Below are positions 16,747 to 25,725 of a DNA stretch of 64,000 nucleotides, piece by piece. The position numbers and the translations under genes were made by a program. How positions within the stretch are numbered: the stretch's first letter is position 1; every line of letters starts with the position of its first letter. Location: the NCBI GenBank assembly GCA_041392805.1, contig JAWKLJ010000001.1, forward strand, positions 5,640,501-5,704,500, written 5' to 3'. The DNA comes from Saprospiraceae bacterium. GTDB taxonomy: Bacteria > Bacteroidota > Bacteroidia > Chitinophagales > Saprospiraceae. The notes below the pieces were generated by a model. It did no database searches and was not told where the DNA came from. It was given only the letters and a program-made list of their open reading frames with translations.

Positions 16747-19116
16747 ATGCGTCGTACAGTTAGTATATTGTTATTCCTCTGTAGTCATTTGCTCCTTTGG
16801 GGGCAAATAAAGACTAACGGTATCCATGATGGGATATTATCTTTGGATTGGCATACCGAAACCGATTTTTCCCTGCCGCTGAATGGGGAATGGGCTTTCT
16901 ATTGGGATACCTTACTTTCTCCTGCCGATTTTGGTAAGGGCCTTGAGCTTATACCGGCCTTTGTCCCTTTTCCGAAAACATGGAACGATCTAAAAAACAA
17001 GGTCCCCGGAATTTCTCCTTACGGTTATGGAACCTATCATCTAAGCATTCAATTCAAAACAGCGCCCGCTTTGGTCGCCCTTTCTATTCCTGATTTTTAT
17101 ACGGCATATAAGCTCTGGATCAATGGCGAAGTATTTGCTGAAAACGGCGTGGTAGGGACATCCAAGGCGAGCACAAAGCCCTACTGGTTGCCAATCGCCA
17201 AACCCTATGTACTTAAATCGGACAAAATGGAGATTGTGCTCCAAATCGCCAATTTCCATCACCGGAAAGGCGGCCCGGGGGAACCTATTTTATTGGGCAC
17301 AAATAAGCAAATCATGGAAGATAAGGCTATTATAGATAACCTTGCTTATGCCTTATTCGGTAGTTTGGTCATGTGTGGTTTGTTCCTTTTAGGATTATTT
17401 TTGTTTGGTCAAGAAGATAGCGCTTTATTGTTTTTCTCTCTCTTTTGCCTCATACATAGTTACCGGATGATCGGTGCAGAAAATTATCAACTTCACGCCA
17501 TTGCACCCTGGTTGCCCTTCTGGATCGCTATCAAACTGGAATACTTATCGCTTATTCTAAGCTTGACCCTAATATGGGAATTTATTTATCGGAACTTCCC
17601 AAACTATGTCAACCAGAAATTTTTGAAAATAATAGAATGGATATCTGCTATCCTTTGTCTGTTGGTAATATTGGGCCCGATTTGGTTGTTTTCTCATGTC
17701 ATTTTCGTTATGTTTCCGCTGATTTTCATCAGTATCATTTATGGCTTTTTTGCCTTCTTTAGGGCATTGAGAGGAACCGGAAAAGAGGTTGTTTATTCAG
17801 CCGTTGGCTTATTGTGCCTTTTAGGTGTAGCTGTTTTTACAGTTACTGAAAACCTTGGTTTATGGCAAGGCAACCTTCTGCTGGTCTTTGGTGCTTATTT
17901 ATCTTTCTTGTTTTTTCAAACCCTACAATTGTCCAGGCGTTTTTCCTACACCTTTAAACGAATGGCAAAAGCGGCAGAGGTGGCCAATAAAGCCAAATCT
18001 GAATTTTTAGCCACCGTTAGCCATGAAATCAGGACGCCCATGAATGGGGTAATAGGCATGACGGATTTACTGGCAAGAACCCCCTTGAGTCCAACCCAAA
18101 AGAAATTTGTGGATATTATAAAGACGAGCGGGAATAGCTTGGTCAATATTATTAATGACATTCTAGATCTTTCTAAAATCGAAGCTGGTCACATGGAAAT
18201 CGACGCCACCGATTTTCACTTGCAACAGTTACTAGATGAAATATTGGACCTATTGACACCCAAGGCAAGTGATAAAGGTTTGGCCCTGCAAAAGGAAATC
18301 GAAGCCAATATCCCTCCCATCTTGAATGGGGATAACGAAAAACTTCGTCAGGTATTAATTAATTTAGTAGGGAACGCCATCAAGTTTACCTCTTCAGGTA
18401 ATATTATGATCAAGGTATCCTTAAAGAAAGCCGAAGGGAAGATCGTACATCTCCTCTTTTCCGTGAGCGATACAGGTATCGGTATTTCGGAACAAAAACT
18501 ATCACAGCTTTTTGAACCTTTCACGCAGGCCGACACCTCTATCTCTCGAAAATATGGCGGCACAGGTCTAGGATTAGCTATCTCTAAAAAATTGGTGAAC
18601 CTAATGAAAGGAAGCATCCATGTAGAAAGTGTAGAGGGAAACGGTTCAGTTTTTTCCTTTGAAGCACCCTTTCACATCGGGGAATCGATGCCTGTCATCA
18701 AACATGATTTACCAAAGGAACCTACGACCAACTTGTTTGAGAGATTACCTATCAATATATTATTAGTAGAGGATCACCTCATTAACCAAAAATTAATGGA
18801 ATTGATACTACAACATCTTGGTTACACCATTGATGTCGCTAATGATGGGGTAGAGGCTTTGCAGAAATTAGAAAAAAAGGTTTATGACCTTATTTTTATG
18901 GATGTTCAAATGCCAAATATGGATGGACTGCAAGCCACACGCGAAATCAGAAGACGCCTTCCGAAGAATGCCCAGCCGCGGATCATTGCTATGACGGCTA
19001 ATGCGCTGTCGGAAGATAAGGACGAATGTTTAAAATCAGGAATGGACGATTATATGGCGAAGCCTATCCAAATGAATGAGGTCGAAAAAATGATAATTCG
19101 ATGGTGCGACTCCTAA
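16747..19116 (+). CDS. 7TM hybrid histidine kinase, tandem paralog 2
   Basis: 789 aa, start MRRTVSILLFLCSHLLLWGQ (signal peptide). Same architecture as its neighbours: ectodomain with LNGEWAFYWDTLLSP and IPDFYTAYKLWINGE, seven membrane helices with HSYRMIGAENYQLHA, HisKA with His426 in VSHEIRTPMNG, HATPase with DTGIGIS and GGTGLGLAI, receiver with ILLVEDHLIN and Asp719 in FMDVQMP. The C-terminus ends just after the receiver, so it has no DNA-binding output. The gene starts 134 nt after kinase 1 and its last 16 nt overlap kinase 3, suggesting translational coupling with the latter. Confidence 0.9.
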   Translation: MRRTVSILLFLCSHLLLWGQIKTNGIHDGILSLDWHTETDFSLPLNGEWAFYWDTLLSPADFGKGLELIPAFVPFPKTWNDLKNKVPGISPYGYGTYHLSIQFKTAPALVALSIPDFYTAYKLWINGEVFAENGVVGTSKASTKPYWLPIAKPYVLKSDKMEIVLQIANFHHRKGGPGEPILLGTNKQIMEDKAIIDNLAYALFGSLVMCGLFLLGLFLFGQEDSALLFFSLFCLIHSYRMIGAENYQLHAIAPWLPFWIAIKLEYLSLILSLTLIWEFIYRNFPNYVNQKFLKIIEWISAILCLLVILGPIWLFSHVIFVMFPLIFISIIYGFFAFFRALRGTGKEVVYSAVGLLCLLGVAVFTVTENLGLWQGNLLLVFGAYLSFLFFQTLQLSRRFSYTFKRMAKAAEVANKAKSEFLATVSHEIRTPMNGVIGMTDLLARTPLSPTQKKFVDIIKTSGNSLVNIINDILDLSKIEAGHMEIDATDFHLQQLLDEILDLLTPKASDKGLALQKEIEANIPPILNGDNEKLRQVLINLVGNAIKFTSSGNIMIKVSLKKAEGKIVHLLFSVSDTGIGISEQKLSQLFEPFTQADTSISRKYGGTGLGLAISKKLVNLMKGSIHVESVEGNGSVFSFEAPFHIGESMPVIKHDLPKEPTTNLFERLPINILLVEDHLINQKLMELILQHLGYTIDVANDGVEALQKLEKKVYDLIFMDVQMPNMDGLQATREIRRRLPKNAQPRIIAMTANALSEDKDECLKSGMDDYMAKPIQMNEVEKMIIRWCDS

Positions 19117-21512
19117 TCATATACAGCTTTTTGTTGCTTAGCTCCTGGTTGTGGGGACAAGAAAAAGGGGCCAAAAGCCCGCTTGTACAAAAAGGGCTAT
19201 TGGAAATCAAAGTAGATCATCTTGTCCAAAATGCCTATGCCTTGAACGGAGAATGGGAGATTTACCCAGGGGTTTTGCTAGCACCTGATGAACTTAATCA
19301 TTCACTCACCCCTCCCCTTAAATATGCAGTACTTCCTCAATTGTGGAATGACACCAAGGTCGATGGAGCACAACTTCCAGCCCACGGAGTAGCCACATAT
19401 CGCCTTCGCCTCCTGTTTGACAAGCAGCCACCGATGCTTGCCTTGGCCTTGCCTGATTTTTATACAGCCTATCAATTATGGGTCAATGGTGTTCCTTTCG
19501 CTCATAACGGGACCGTTGGCTTATCAAAATCAATGGTCAAACCCCACTGGTTGCCCCAAACCTTGCCCTTATTTGTACCAGGAAAGGAAGTGGAGCTCGT
19601 CTTGCAAATTGCCAATTTCCACCATAGGAAAGGAGGTCTGGGAGAATCCATTCTGATAGGAGAGGGGACTCAAATGTTAACTCAGCAGGGATCTATTTTT
19701 AATTTATCATGGGTTATTTTTGGTTGTTTGTTTATGAGTGGCCTTTTTTTGGCAGGCATTTATTTTTTTGGCCAAGGAGATAAAGCAGCCTTGTTTTTTG
19801 CATTATTTTGTATTGTGCATAGTTATAGAATAATTGGTGCTGAACATTATGCCTTACACCAGGTCTTCCCAAATCTGCCCTGGTGGTTTACAGCAAAGCT
19901 TGAATATGTAACGCTCTACCTTAGTATCATTTTCTTTTGGGAATATGGTCGACACGTATTGCCGGGTTTCATAAATAAGACGGTAGCTAAGGCCATCCAA
20001 TGGATTTTTAGTGTCTTCACCATTATAGTGGTTTTATTCCCTTTGAATATTTATAACCTTACCTTATCTGTTATTCAATATTTACTCATCTTTAGTGTGG
20101 TTTACGCTATCATTTGTCTGTTTCGGGCTTCCTACAAGAAGTGGACAGAAATGTTGTTCATTAATTTGGGCTTTTTTGCTTTGTTCTTTGTAATGATTGG
20201 CTCCTTGCTGGATTTTTTGCGGATCTGGCAACCCAACCCATTTTTTGTATTAGCAGGGTATGTCTTGTTTTTGTTTTTCCAAACCTTACACCTTTCTCGC
20301 CGCTTTGCCGATACCTATAGTCAGATGGCCAGTGCAGCGGCAGCAGCAAATCAGGCAAAAACGGAATTCCTGGCAACGGTAAGCCATGAAATTCGCACAC
20401 CAATGAATGGTGTGATCGGTATGGCTGAGCTGCTAAACCGGCTTCCATTAAGCAAAGAAGCTTACCAGTATGTGGAGTCGATTAAGACAAGCGGAAATAA
20501 CCTGTTGGAGATCATAAATGATATTTTGGATTTATCCAAAATAGAGGCGGCGAGGATGGACATTGAAGCACAGCCTTTCGCTATTCGAGAAGTGCTTGAT
20601 CAACTGGTAGACTTATTTAGCCCTAGGATAGAACAAAAGGGATTGACCTTAACCTGGGAAGTCTCTCCGGAAATACCGGCTGTTTTGGTGGGAGATATCG
20701 CTCGGATCAGGCAAATTTACACCAATTTATTAGGTAACGCCGTGAAGTTTACCGAAAGTGGAAGCATTCATCTTGAACTAAAGTGCCTTGGAAGAAAAGG
20801 AAATCAAATATTTACCCAATTGAATGTAAAAGATACGGGCATTGGAATTCCAAACAATAGACTAAAGTCACTTTTTATTCCCTTTTCTCAATTGGATGCA
20901 TCCATTTCTCGCAAGTATGGCGGTACGGGCCTAGGTTTAGCTATTTCCCTCCGGCTAGCTAAATTGATGGGAGGTGATATCACCGTAAAGAGTAAAGAAG
21001 GCGAAGGTGCTGTTTTTTCCGTCAACCTGCCCTTGGCCTCCAGTACCCTAAGTCTGGAAGCCTGGAAGCGCTCACAAACAAAGCCTATCACTAAAAATAA
21101 TAGCTCCCTGTTGTTGGGTGAAGAATTTCCGCTTTCCATTTTAATAGTCGAGGATCATCCCATCAACCAGCAATTGATACAGATCGTTTTAAACAAATTA
21201 GGTTTTGAACCCAAGATTGTAGTTGACGGCGTAAGCGCCCTGAATGCATTGCAAAAAGAATCTTTTGATCTCATATTCATGGATGTTCAAATGCCAATTA
21301 TGGACGGCCTAGAAGCTACTCGTCAAATCTATTTGTCTTTTCCAAAAGAAAAAATACCTACGATTATTGCCATGACAGCCAACGCCTTGCAAGGTGACCG
21401 CGAAAAATGCCTCTCTGTTGGCATGCATGACTATATTCCTAAACCTTTAAGTATTGGAATAGTGGAAGATAAGATAAGAAAATGGGGAAAAAAGGTTCAC
21501 CGTAAAGGTTAA
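19101..21512 (+). CDS. 7TM hybrid histidine kinase, tandem paralog 3
   Basis: 803 aa, start MVRLLIIYSFLLLSSWLWGQ (signal peptide), overlapping the end of kinase 2 by 16 nt in another frame. Domains match paralogs 1 and 2: LNGEWEIYPGVLL and LPDFYTAYQLWVNGV in the ectodomain, HSYRIIGAEHYALHQ in the membrane region, His429 in VSHEIRTPMNG, GGTGLGLAI, and Asp728 in FMDVQMP. The helix after the receiver ends with a basic tail. Its stop overlaps the stop of the convergent anti-sigma-like gene through the shared TTAA at 21509-21512, leaving no intergenic terminator between the two. Confidence 0.9.
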   Translation: MVRLLIIYSFLLLSSWLWGQEKGAKSPLVQKGLLEIKVDHLVQNAYALNGEWEIYPGVLLAPDELNHSLTPPLKYAVLPQLWNDTKVDGAQLPAHGVATYRLRLLFDKQPPMLALALPDFYTAYQLWVNGVPFAHNGTVGLSKSMVKPHWLPQTLPLFVPGKEVELVLQIANFHHRKGGLGESILIGEGTQMLTQQGSIFNLSWVIFGCLFMSGLFLAGIYFFGQGDKAALFFALFCIVHSYRIIGAEHYALHQVFPNLPWWFTAKLEYVTLYLSIIFFWEYGRHVLPGFINKTVAKAIQWIFSVFTIIVVLFPLNIYNLTLSVIQYLLIFSVVYAIICLFRASYKKWTEMLFINLGFFALFFVMIGSLLDFLRIWQPNPFFVLAGYVLFLFFQTLHLSRRFADTYSQMASAAAAANQAKTEFLATVSHEIRTPMNGVIGMAELLNRLPLSKEAYQYVESIKTSGNNLLEIINDILDLSKIEAARMDIEAQPFAIREVLDQLVDLFSPRIEQKGLTLTWEVSPEIPAVLVGDIARIRQIYTNLLGNAVKFTESGSIHLELKCLGRKGNQIFTQLNVKDTGIGIPNNRLKSLFIPFSQLDASISRKYGGTGLGLAISLRLAKLMGGDITVKSKEGEGAVFSVNLPLASSTLSLEAWKRSQTKPITKNNSSLLLGEEFPLSILIVEDHPINQQLIQIVLNKLGFEPKIVVDGVSALNALQKESFDLIFMDVQMPIMDGLEATRQIYLSFPKEKIPTIIAMTANALQGDREKCLSVGMHDYIPKPLSIGIVEDKIRKWGKKVHRKG

Positions 21513-22951
21513 AACCACACTTTACAGCTAATTCTAGCTCGGCCTACTTTGGTGCTTGGATTTAATTGCCAGGTAGTTAACTTGATGAGGCGAATGGCTT
21601 CGGCATCACAAACAGGGCTCAGCGATTCCGAAATAATAAAGTCGGATAGGCTGCCATCAGCATTAAGGGTGAAGATTACACTTACGCTTTTTCCTTGCCA
21701 TTCAGGGTTACCTATCAAAGGGATCGCTTGCTGTTGAATAGTTCTATCCAGTTGTTTGATTCCTCCTTGGAGTAGGGCGCCCACTGAACTAATGACTTCT
21801 ACTGATTTTGCTTTGATGGATTTGCTGTTTTTGCTTTTTTCTGCTGGTTTGGCCTTCTTCTTGCCTACTCCATACCCGCTTACGACTACTTCATCCAAGA
21901 CAGCACCACTATCTTGTAATCTAATGTTATAGGTATCGTTTTGGACCAATTGGATTTTAGTAGACTCAAAACCGATATAGGAAAATTGAAGTTCCTCTTT
22001 TTCTGTTGTTAAGGGTAGGACATACCTCCCCTCGAGATCGGTCACGGTGCCAATTGGGGTCCCGGGTACGTTTACGGTTGCGCCGATCAATGGCGCCCCA
22101 TTTTCATCGGTGACCTGGCCGCTAATCTGCCTAATGGTGCTTTGGGCTGGGATAGGCGCTGAAGGCGCAGATGGTTTAGAACCCGCACTAGCATCCTGAA
22201 AAGCATGAGATTGAATCGCTTCTTTTTTCATGGCTAAGTCATCAGCCGCACTTTCTTTTGCTGTATTTGAAATAGGAGTGGGGGCAGTTTGATCTTCCGC
22301 CAAGGCGACATCAGCTGCTGGTTTTGGCGCTGCCATCTCGTCACCTTTGTTTAAAGAGGTGGCGCGTTGGGTGGAAGCCGCCACTGCTGCTGCTTCCTCT
22401 TCTATAGCGGGTTTATTCTCAGGGAGAGGGCTGACCAGCCTACTCCTTTTATTAGACTGCTCAGGTGTTTTGTCAGTCACCTTGTTTTTACTTTCCTTGG
22501 GTGTATGCGGGGCTTCCTTTACAGAAGCCAATTCTTCCACTGCTGCGTGCTCCTTGTTTAGCACAGCCTCATTTTCGGTTATTATTGTAGGAGAGGGAGG
22601 AAGTGGGCTTGTTTCCTCAGCCTTATTGTTTAGTTCCTCACTCAGCTGGCCGAGGTCACTTTTGTTTAGGTTTTGCAAAGCAAACACTGCTACCACTATA
22701 ATGGCTACCCCAGCCGCTACCCGCCAGTAAGCCATCCTGTTTTTTCGTTTGCCTGTTTGCAAGGCCTGTCGTAGCAGGGCTAACTTCTCCTGATGTTTTC
22801 CTTCGGGAAATTGTTGATAACCTTCTAGGGCATCATTCAAGAACGGATCATCCTGAGCCAGGGACCCTAATTCCCGCTCTTCCTTGTAGCCAGTCTCTCC
22901 GCCCAGCCACTTTTGCAACAATTGCCTAATATATTGATCCTTTTCCATCAT
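21509..22951 (-). CDS. Anti-sigma-like membrane protein fused to CarboxypepD-reg and TonB-C-like domains
   Basis: 480 aa. The cytoplasmic N-terminus (1-73, MMEKDQYIRQLLQKWLGGE) resembles the short anti-sigma regions of FecR-like proteins. One membrane helix follows (about 74-92, YWRVAAGVAIIVVAVF). Then comes a ~180-residue Ala/Pro/Glu/Lys-rich spacer and a CarboxypepD-reg-like domain from about 277 (SGQVTDENGAPLIGATV) ending LDEVVVSGYG, a TonB-plug-like start motif. The last ~80 residues resemble a TonB C-terminal domain (SVIFTLNADGSLSDFII...CDAEAIRLIK). The start overlaps the sigma gene by 4 nt (ATGA), so the pair is co-translated. Likely an envelope-spanning regulator of that sigma factor. 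Confidence 0.75.
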   Translation of the reverse strand: MMEKDQYIRQLLQKWLGGETGYKEERELGSLAQDDPFLNDALEGYQQFPEGKHQEKLALLRQALQTGKRKNRMAYWRVAAGVAIIVVAVFALQNLNKSDLGQLSEELNNKAEETSPLPPSPTIITENEAVLNKEHAAVEELASVKEAPHTPKESKNKVTDKTPEQSNKRSRLVSPLPENKPAIEEEAAAVAASTQRATSLNKGDEMAAPKPAADVALAEDQTAPTPISNTAKESAADDLAMKKEAIQSHAFQDASAGSKPSAPSAPIPAQSTIRQISGQVTDENGAPLIGATVNVPGTPIGTVTDLEGRYVLPLTTEKEELQFSYIGFESTKIQLVQNDTYNIRLQDSGAVLDEVVVSGYGVGKKKAKPAEKSKNSKSIKAKSVEVISSVGALLQGGIKQLDRTIQQQAIPLIGNPEWQGKSVSVIFTLNADGSLSDFIISESLSPVCDAEAIRLIKLTTWQLNPSTKVGRARISCKVWF

Positions 22952-23523
22952 CTGTTATTTGCCTCTAAGCATATTCTCAAATTTCTTCTGCCATTCTGTA
23001 TATGTGATCTAATTCTTCCCACCTCTTCCGTTTTCATATCTGCAATCTCCTTGTAAGATTTACCTTGGTAATAAAACAAGTTGATACATTGTTTTTGTTC
23101 ATCTGAAAGTTGATCCAAACAGCCTTGCAATTTGTTTTCGCGTTCATCTCCTTCAACAACTTCATCCATAGGATGCAAAAAAGCTTCCGATTGCATAAAG
23201 TCGCTGTCATAAGAAAGCTGAAATTGCTTATTTTCCTTGCGCAACTGCATCAGGCAAAAGTTTTTAGCCAGCACATAGAGCCAACTTCGAAACTGCTTAA
23301 TGTCGTGTTTGGCTGCCTTTTGTGTCAATTCTTCAAAGATATTCATCACCGCATCCTCCGCCTTCGCCTCCTCCTTTAAGTACTTCAGACAAAGCCCGTA
23401 AACCAGCTCCAGATAACGATCGTAGAGTTGTCCCAATGCTGCCATATCTGCCTTGTCACAGTATTGCGACAGCAATTCTTCATCAGAAAAAGTAGTCACT
23501 TTGGAACGTAAAAATCGAAGCAT
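22948..23523 (-). CDS. ECF-type RNA polymerase sigma factor
   Basis: 191 aa, no signal. Region 2 contains LYDRYLELVYGLCLKYLKEEAKAEDAVMNIFEELTQ with FRSWLYVLAKNFCLMQLRK (regions 2.2-2.4). Region 4 contains LSDEQKQCINLFYYQGKSYKEIAD plus a helix-turn-helix. The spacer between regions 2 and 4 is the short one of ECF factors. It overlaps the anti-sigma-like gene by 4 nt and is divergent from the VWA gene (start codons about 95 nt apart), so it may drive both its own operon and the VWA gene. Confidence 0.92.
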   Translation of the reverse strand: MLRFLRSKVTTFSDEELLSQYCDKADMAALGQLYDRYLELVYGLCLKYLKEEAKAEDAVMNIFEELTQKAAKHDIKQFRSWLYVLAKNFCLMQLRKENKQFQLSYDSDFMQSEAFLHPMDEVVEGDERENKLQGCLDQLSDEQKQCINLFYYQGKSYKEIADMKTEEVGRIRSHIQNGRRNLRICLEANNR

Positions 23524-23618
23524 TTGGTAAAGGTAAGGAATGAAAAAAACAAAAAAGATTAAAAAGATTTATGCATTCCTTGAAAAAACGTCATCCTTCT
23601 ATAAAAAATCCTCAAAAC

Positions 23619-25511
23619 ATGAAAAATCTAATCTTCTTTATGGCCCTGGCCGCAGTGCTTTCTGCTTTTGAAATGAGCACTCAAAAAGCAAATTTTATTA
23701 CAGGTTTAGTTGTTGATGAAATGGGAGCGCCCTTAATAGGGGCGAATGTACTGGAAAAGGGAACGCAAAATGGTACCGTAACCGATATAGATGGTAAGTT
23801 TTCTTTGAAAACAGCCGAACCATGTGCCACGCTCGTTTTTTCCTATACAGGATACAACTCATTGGAACAAAACGGCCTTTGTGCAGACAAAATGCATAAC
23901 ATCACCCTTAGTGTCATGCCCAATGTTATGGAAGAAGTCATTGTGACAGGCTATGAACGAGAAAGAAAACCTTACCCCGCAGGTAGCAGGAAAGCTAAAG
24001 CTTCCAGTATGCCATCAAATCGTTCGCTTGGGTTTGTTGGCAAACGAATGATGTCTCCCCCCCAAGCACCCATTCACAACACCGAAGACTATGACATTAT
24101 CAATGAAAATCGCTTTTTAAGTGCAGTAGATAAGCCACTTTCTACCTTCTCTATAGATGTAGATGCCGCCTCTTACAGCAACCTTCGTCGCTTTATCAAT
24201 GAAAATACCAAACCACCCAAAGATGCCGTGCGCATAGAAGAAATGGTCAATTATTTTGAATATGACTATCCAACCCCAACCGGGGAGCATCCCTTCACCG
24301 TGATCAGTGAAATGGCAGAATGCCCTTGGGCGCCAACCCATCGCCTGTTGCATATTGGCATGCAAGCCAAGCGTATCCCTACGGGCAATCTTCCTCCCTC
24401 TAACCTGGTTTTTTTGATTGATGTATCTGGAAGTATGAGCGACGAGAATAAATTGCCTTTGCTAAAATCAGCCTTTAAATTACTAGTAGATCAACTGCGT
24501 CCCAATGACAAAGTAGCTATTGTTGTGTATGCAGGCGCGGCAGGCTTGGTGTTACCACCTACCAAGGGAAGCGATAAGCAAAAGATAAAAGACGCCTTTG
24601 AGCAATTGCAGGCAGGTGGCTCGACGGCAGGAGGAGCAGGGATTCAATTGGCTTATAAAGTGGCGCGTGAAAACTTCGTTCAACAAGGCAATAATCGAAT
24701 TATTTTAGCTACGGATGGTGACTTTAACGTTGGTGCCAGCTCCGATGCAGAGATGGTCCGTTTGATCGAAAAAGAACGAGAAAGTGGCGTATTCCTGACG
24801 GTTTTGGGCTTTGGTATGGGGAATTACAAAGACAATAAAATGCAACAATTGGCCAACAAAGGCAACGGCAATCATGCCTATATTGACAATATACAGGAAG
24901 CCCGAAAAGTATTGGTAAATGAATTTGGAGGAACCATGTTTACCGTTGCTAAAGATGTTAAGTTTCAAATTGAATTCAATCCTGCCAAGGTCCAAGGTTA
25001 TCGCTTGATTGGCTATGAAAATCGCCTACTCAATGACGAAGATTTTAACGATGACAAAAAAGATGCGGGGGAATTAGGTGCAGGCCACACTGTCACTGCT
25101 CTTTATGAAATCATCCCTACAGGTGTTAAGAGTGATTTTTTAGCCAAAGTGGATGACCTAAAATACCAAGTACCTACTCCAACCAAAGGCAGCGCCTCAG
25201 CCGAACTTTGTAACGTCAAACTTCGATACAAGCAGCCAGATGGCAAAACCAGCCGATTGATTGAGCAAGCTGTAATGGGGGCAGACGCCCCGGTGACCAG
25301 TGCTTCGGATAATTTCCGCTGGTCAGCTGCGGTGGCTTCCTTTGGCATGTTGCTCCGTGATTCTGCCTTCAAAGGAAATGCCAGCTATCAAAAGGTCAAG
25401 CAATTGGCCCAGTCTGCCAAGGGCAAAGACCCTAATGGCTATCGCCAGGAGTTTATCGAGTTGATCGGTAAAGTAGAAACGATTGTTGCCTCCGAGGTGG
25501 TGAAGAAATAG
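23619..25511 (+). CDS. Secreted CarboxypepD-reg / von Willebrand A domain protein (YfbK-like)
   Basis: About 630 aa from the ATG at 23619 (MKNLIFFMALAAVLSAFEMS, signal peptide); the frame opens at 23571 with 16 polar residues that are probably not translated. A CarboxypepD-reg domain (ITGLVVDEMGAPLIGANV...EEVIVTGYE) closely resembles the one in the divergent anti-sigma-like protein. Then a YfbK-type N-terminal segment (FSIDVDAASYSNLRRFI), a VWA domain with intact MIDAS (LIDVSGSMSD, Asp268; later GGSTAGG and LATDGDFNVG) and the C-terminal region usual in YfbK homologs. It likely binds a metal-dependent partner at the cell surface. Location next to a sigma/anti-sigma pair suggests it is an effector or target of that signalling. 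Confidence 0.85.
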   Translation: MKNLIFFMALAAVLSAFEMSTQKANFITGLVVDEMGAPLIGANVLEKGTQNGTVTDIDGKFSLKTAEPCATLVFSYTGYNSLEQNGLCADKMHNITLSVMPNVMEEVIVTGYERERKPYPAGSRKAKASSMPSNRSLGFVGKRMMSPPQAPIHNTEDYDIINENRFLSAVDKPLSTFSIDVDAASYSNLRRFINENTKPPKDAVRIEEMVNYFEYDYPTPTGEHPFTVISEMAECPWAPTHRLLHIGMQAKRIPTGNLPPSNLVFLIDVSGSMSDENKLPLLKSAFKLLVDQLRPNDKVAIVVYAGAAGLVLPPTKGSDKQKIKDAFEQLQAGGSTAGGAGIQLAYKVARENFVQQGNNRIILATDGDFNVGASSDAEMVRLIEKERESGVFLTVLGFGMGNYKDNKMQQLANKGNGNHAYIDNIQEARKVLVNEFGGTMFTVAKDVKFQIEFNPAKVQGYRLIGYENRLLNDEDFNDDKKDAGELGAGHTVTALYEIIPTGVKSDFLAKVDDLKYQVPTPTKGSASAELCNVKLRYKQPDGKTSRLIEQAVMGADAPVTSASDNFRWSAAVASFGMLLRDSAFKGNASYQKVKQLAQSAKGKDPNGYRQEFIELIGKVETIVASEVVKK

Positions 25512-25598
25512 CTGCAAGGTAGTGCCAAACCAGCGTGGGTTCGCCCTTGCTAGGCTGCTCTGAAGCCCGGGCGCCATGGAGCGCCAGGCTTTGCCCTT

Positions 25599-25725
25599 GC
25601 CCCAGACTTGCCCCAGCCTTGCCCCAGACTTTCCAAGTTTTTAAAACTTGGAAAGTCTCCCCCGCCCCGCCCGCCCCCGCCCGTCTCGCCCCTGCCGCCC
25701 CGCCTCGCCCTCATCCCCCCCTTTA
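25599..25725. repeat. C-rich low-complexity patch with tandem and palindromic repeats
   Basis: Three 11-bp tandem units of GCCCCAGACTT type lie at 25599-25631. They run into a perfect palindrome: AGACTTTCCAAGTTTT (25626-25641) and its complement (25643-25658) around one T. A stretch of almost only C with spaced G follows (25659-25715). The strand bias is extreme compared with the AT-rich surroundings. No reading frame here looks genuine. Confidence 0.7.

Noticed and set aside
21830..22110. TonB-dependent receptor fragment in the anti-sigma gene
   Set aside because: Only the CarboxypepD-reg/plug-start resemblance is present; no beta-barrel follows and the protein has a cytoplasmic N-terminus.
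25599..25631. CRISPR-like array
   Set aside because: Three 11-bp units without unique spacers; too short and no cas gene anywhere in the window.
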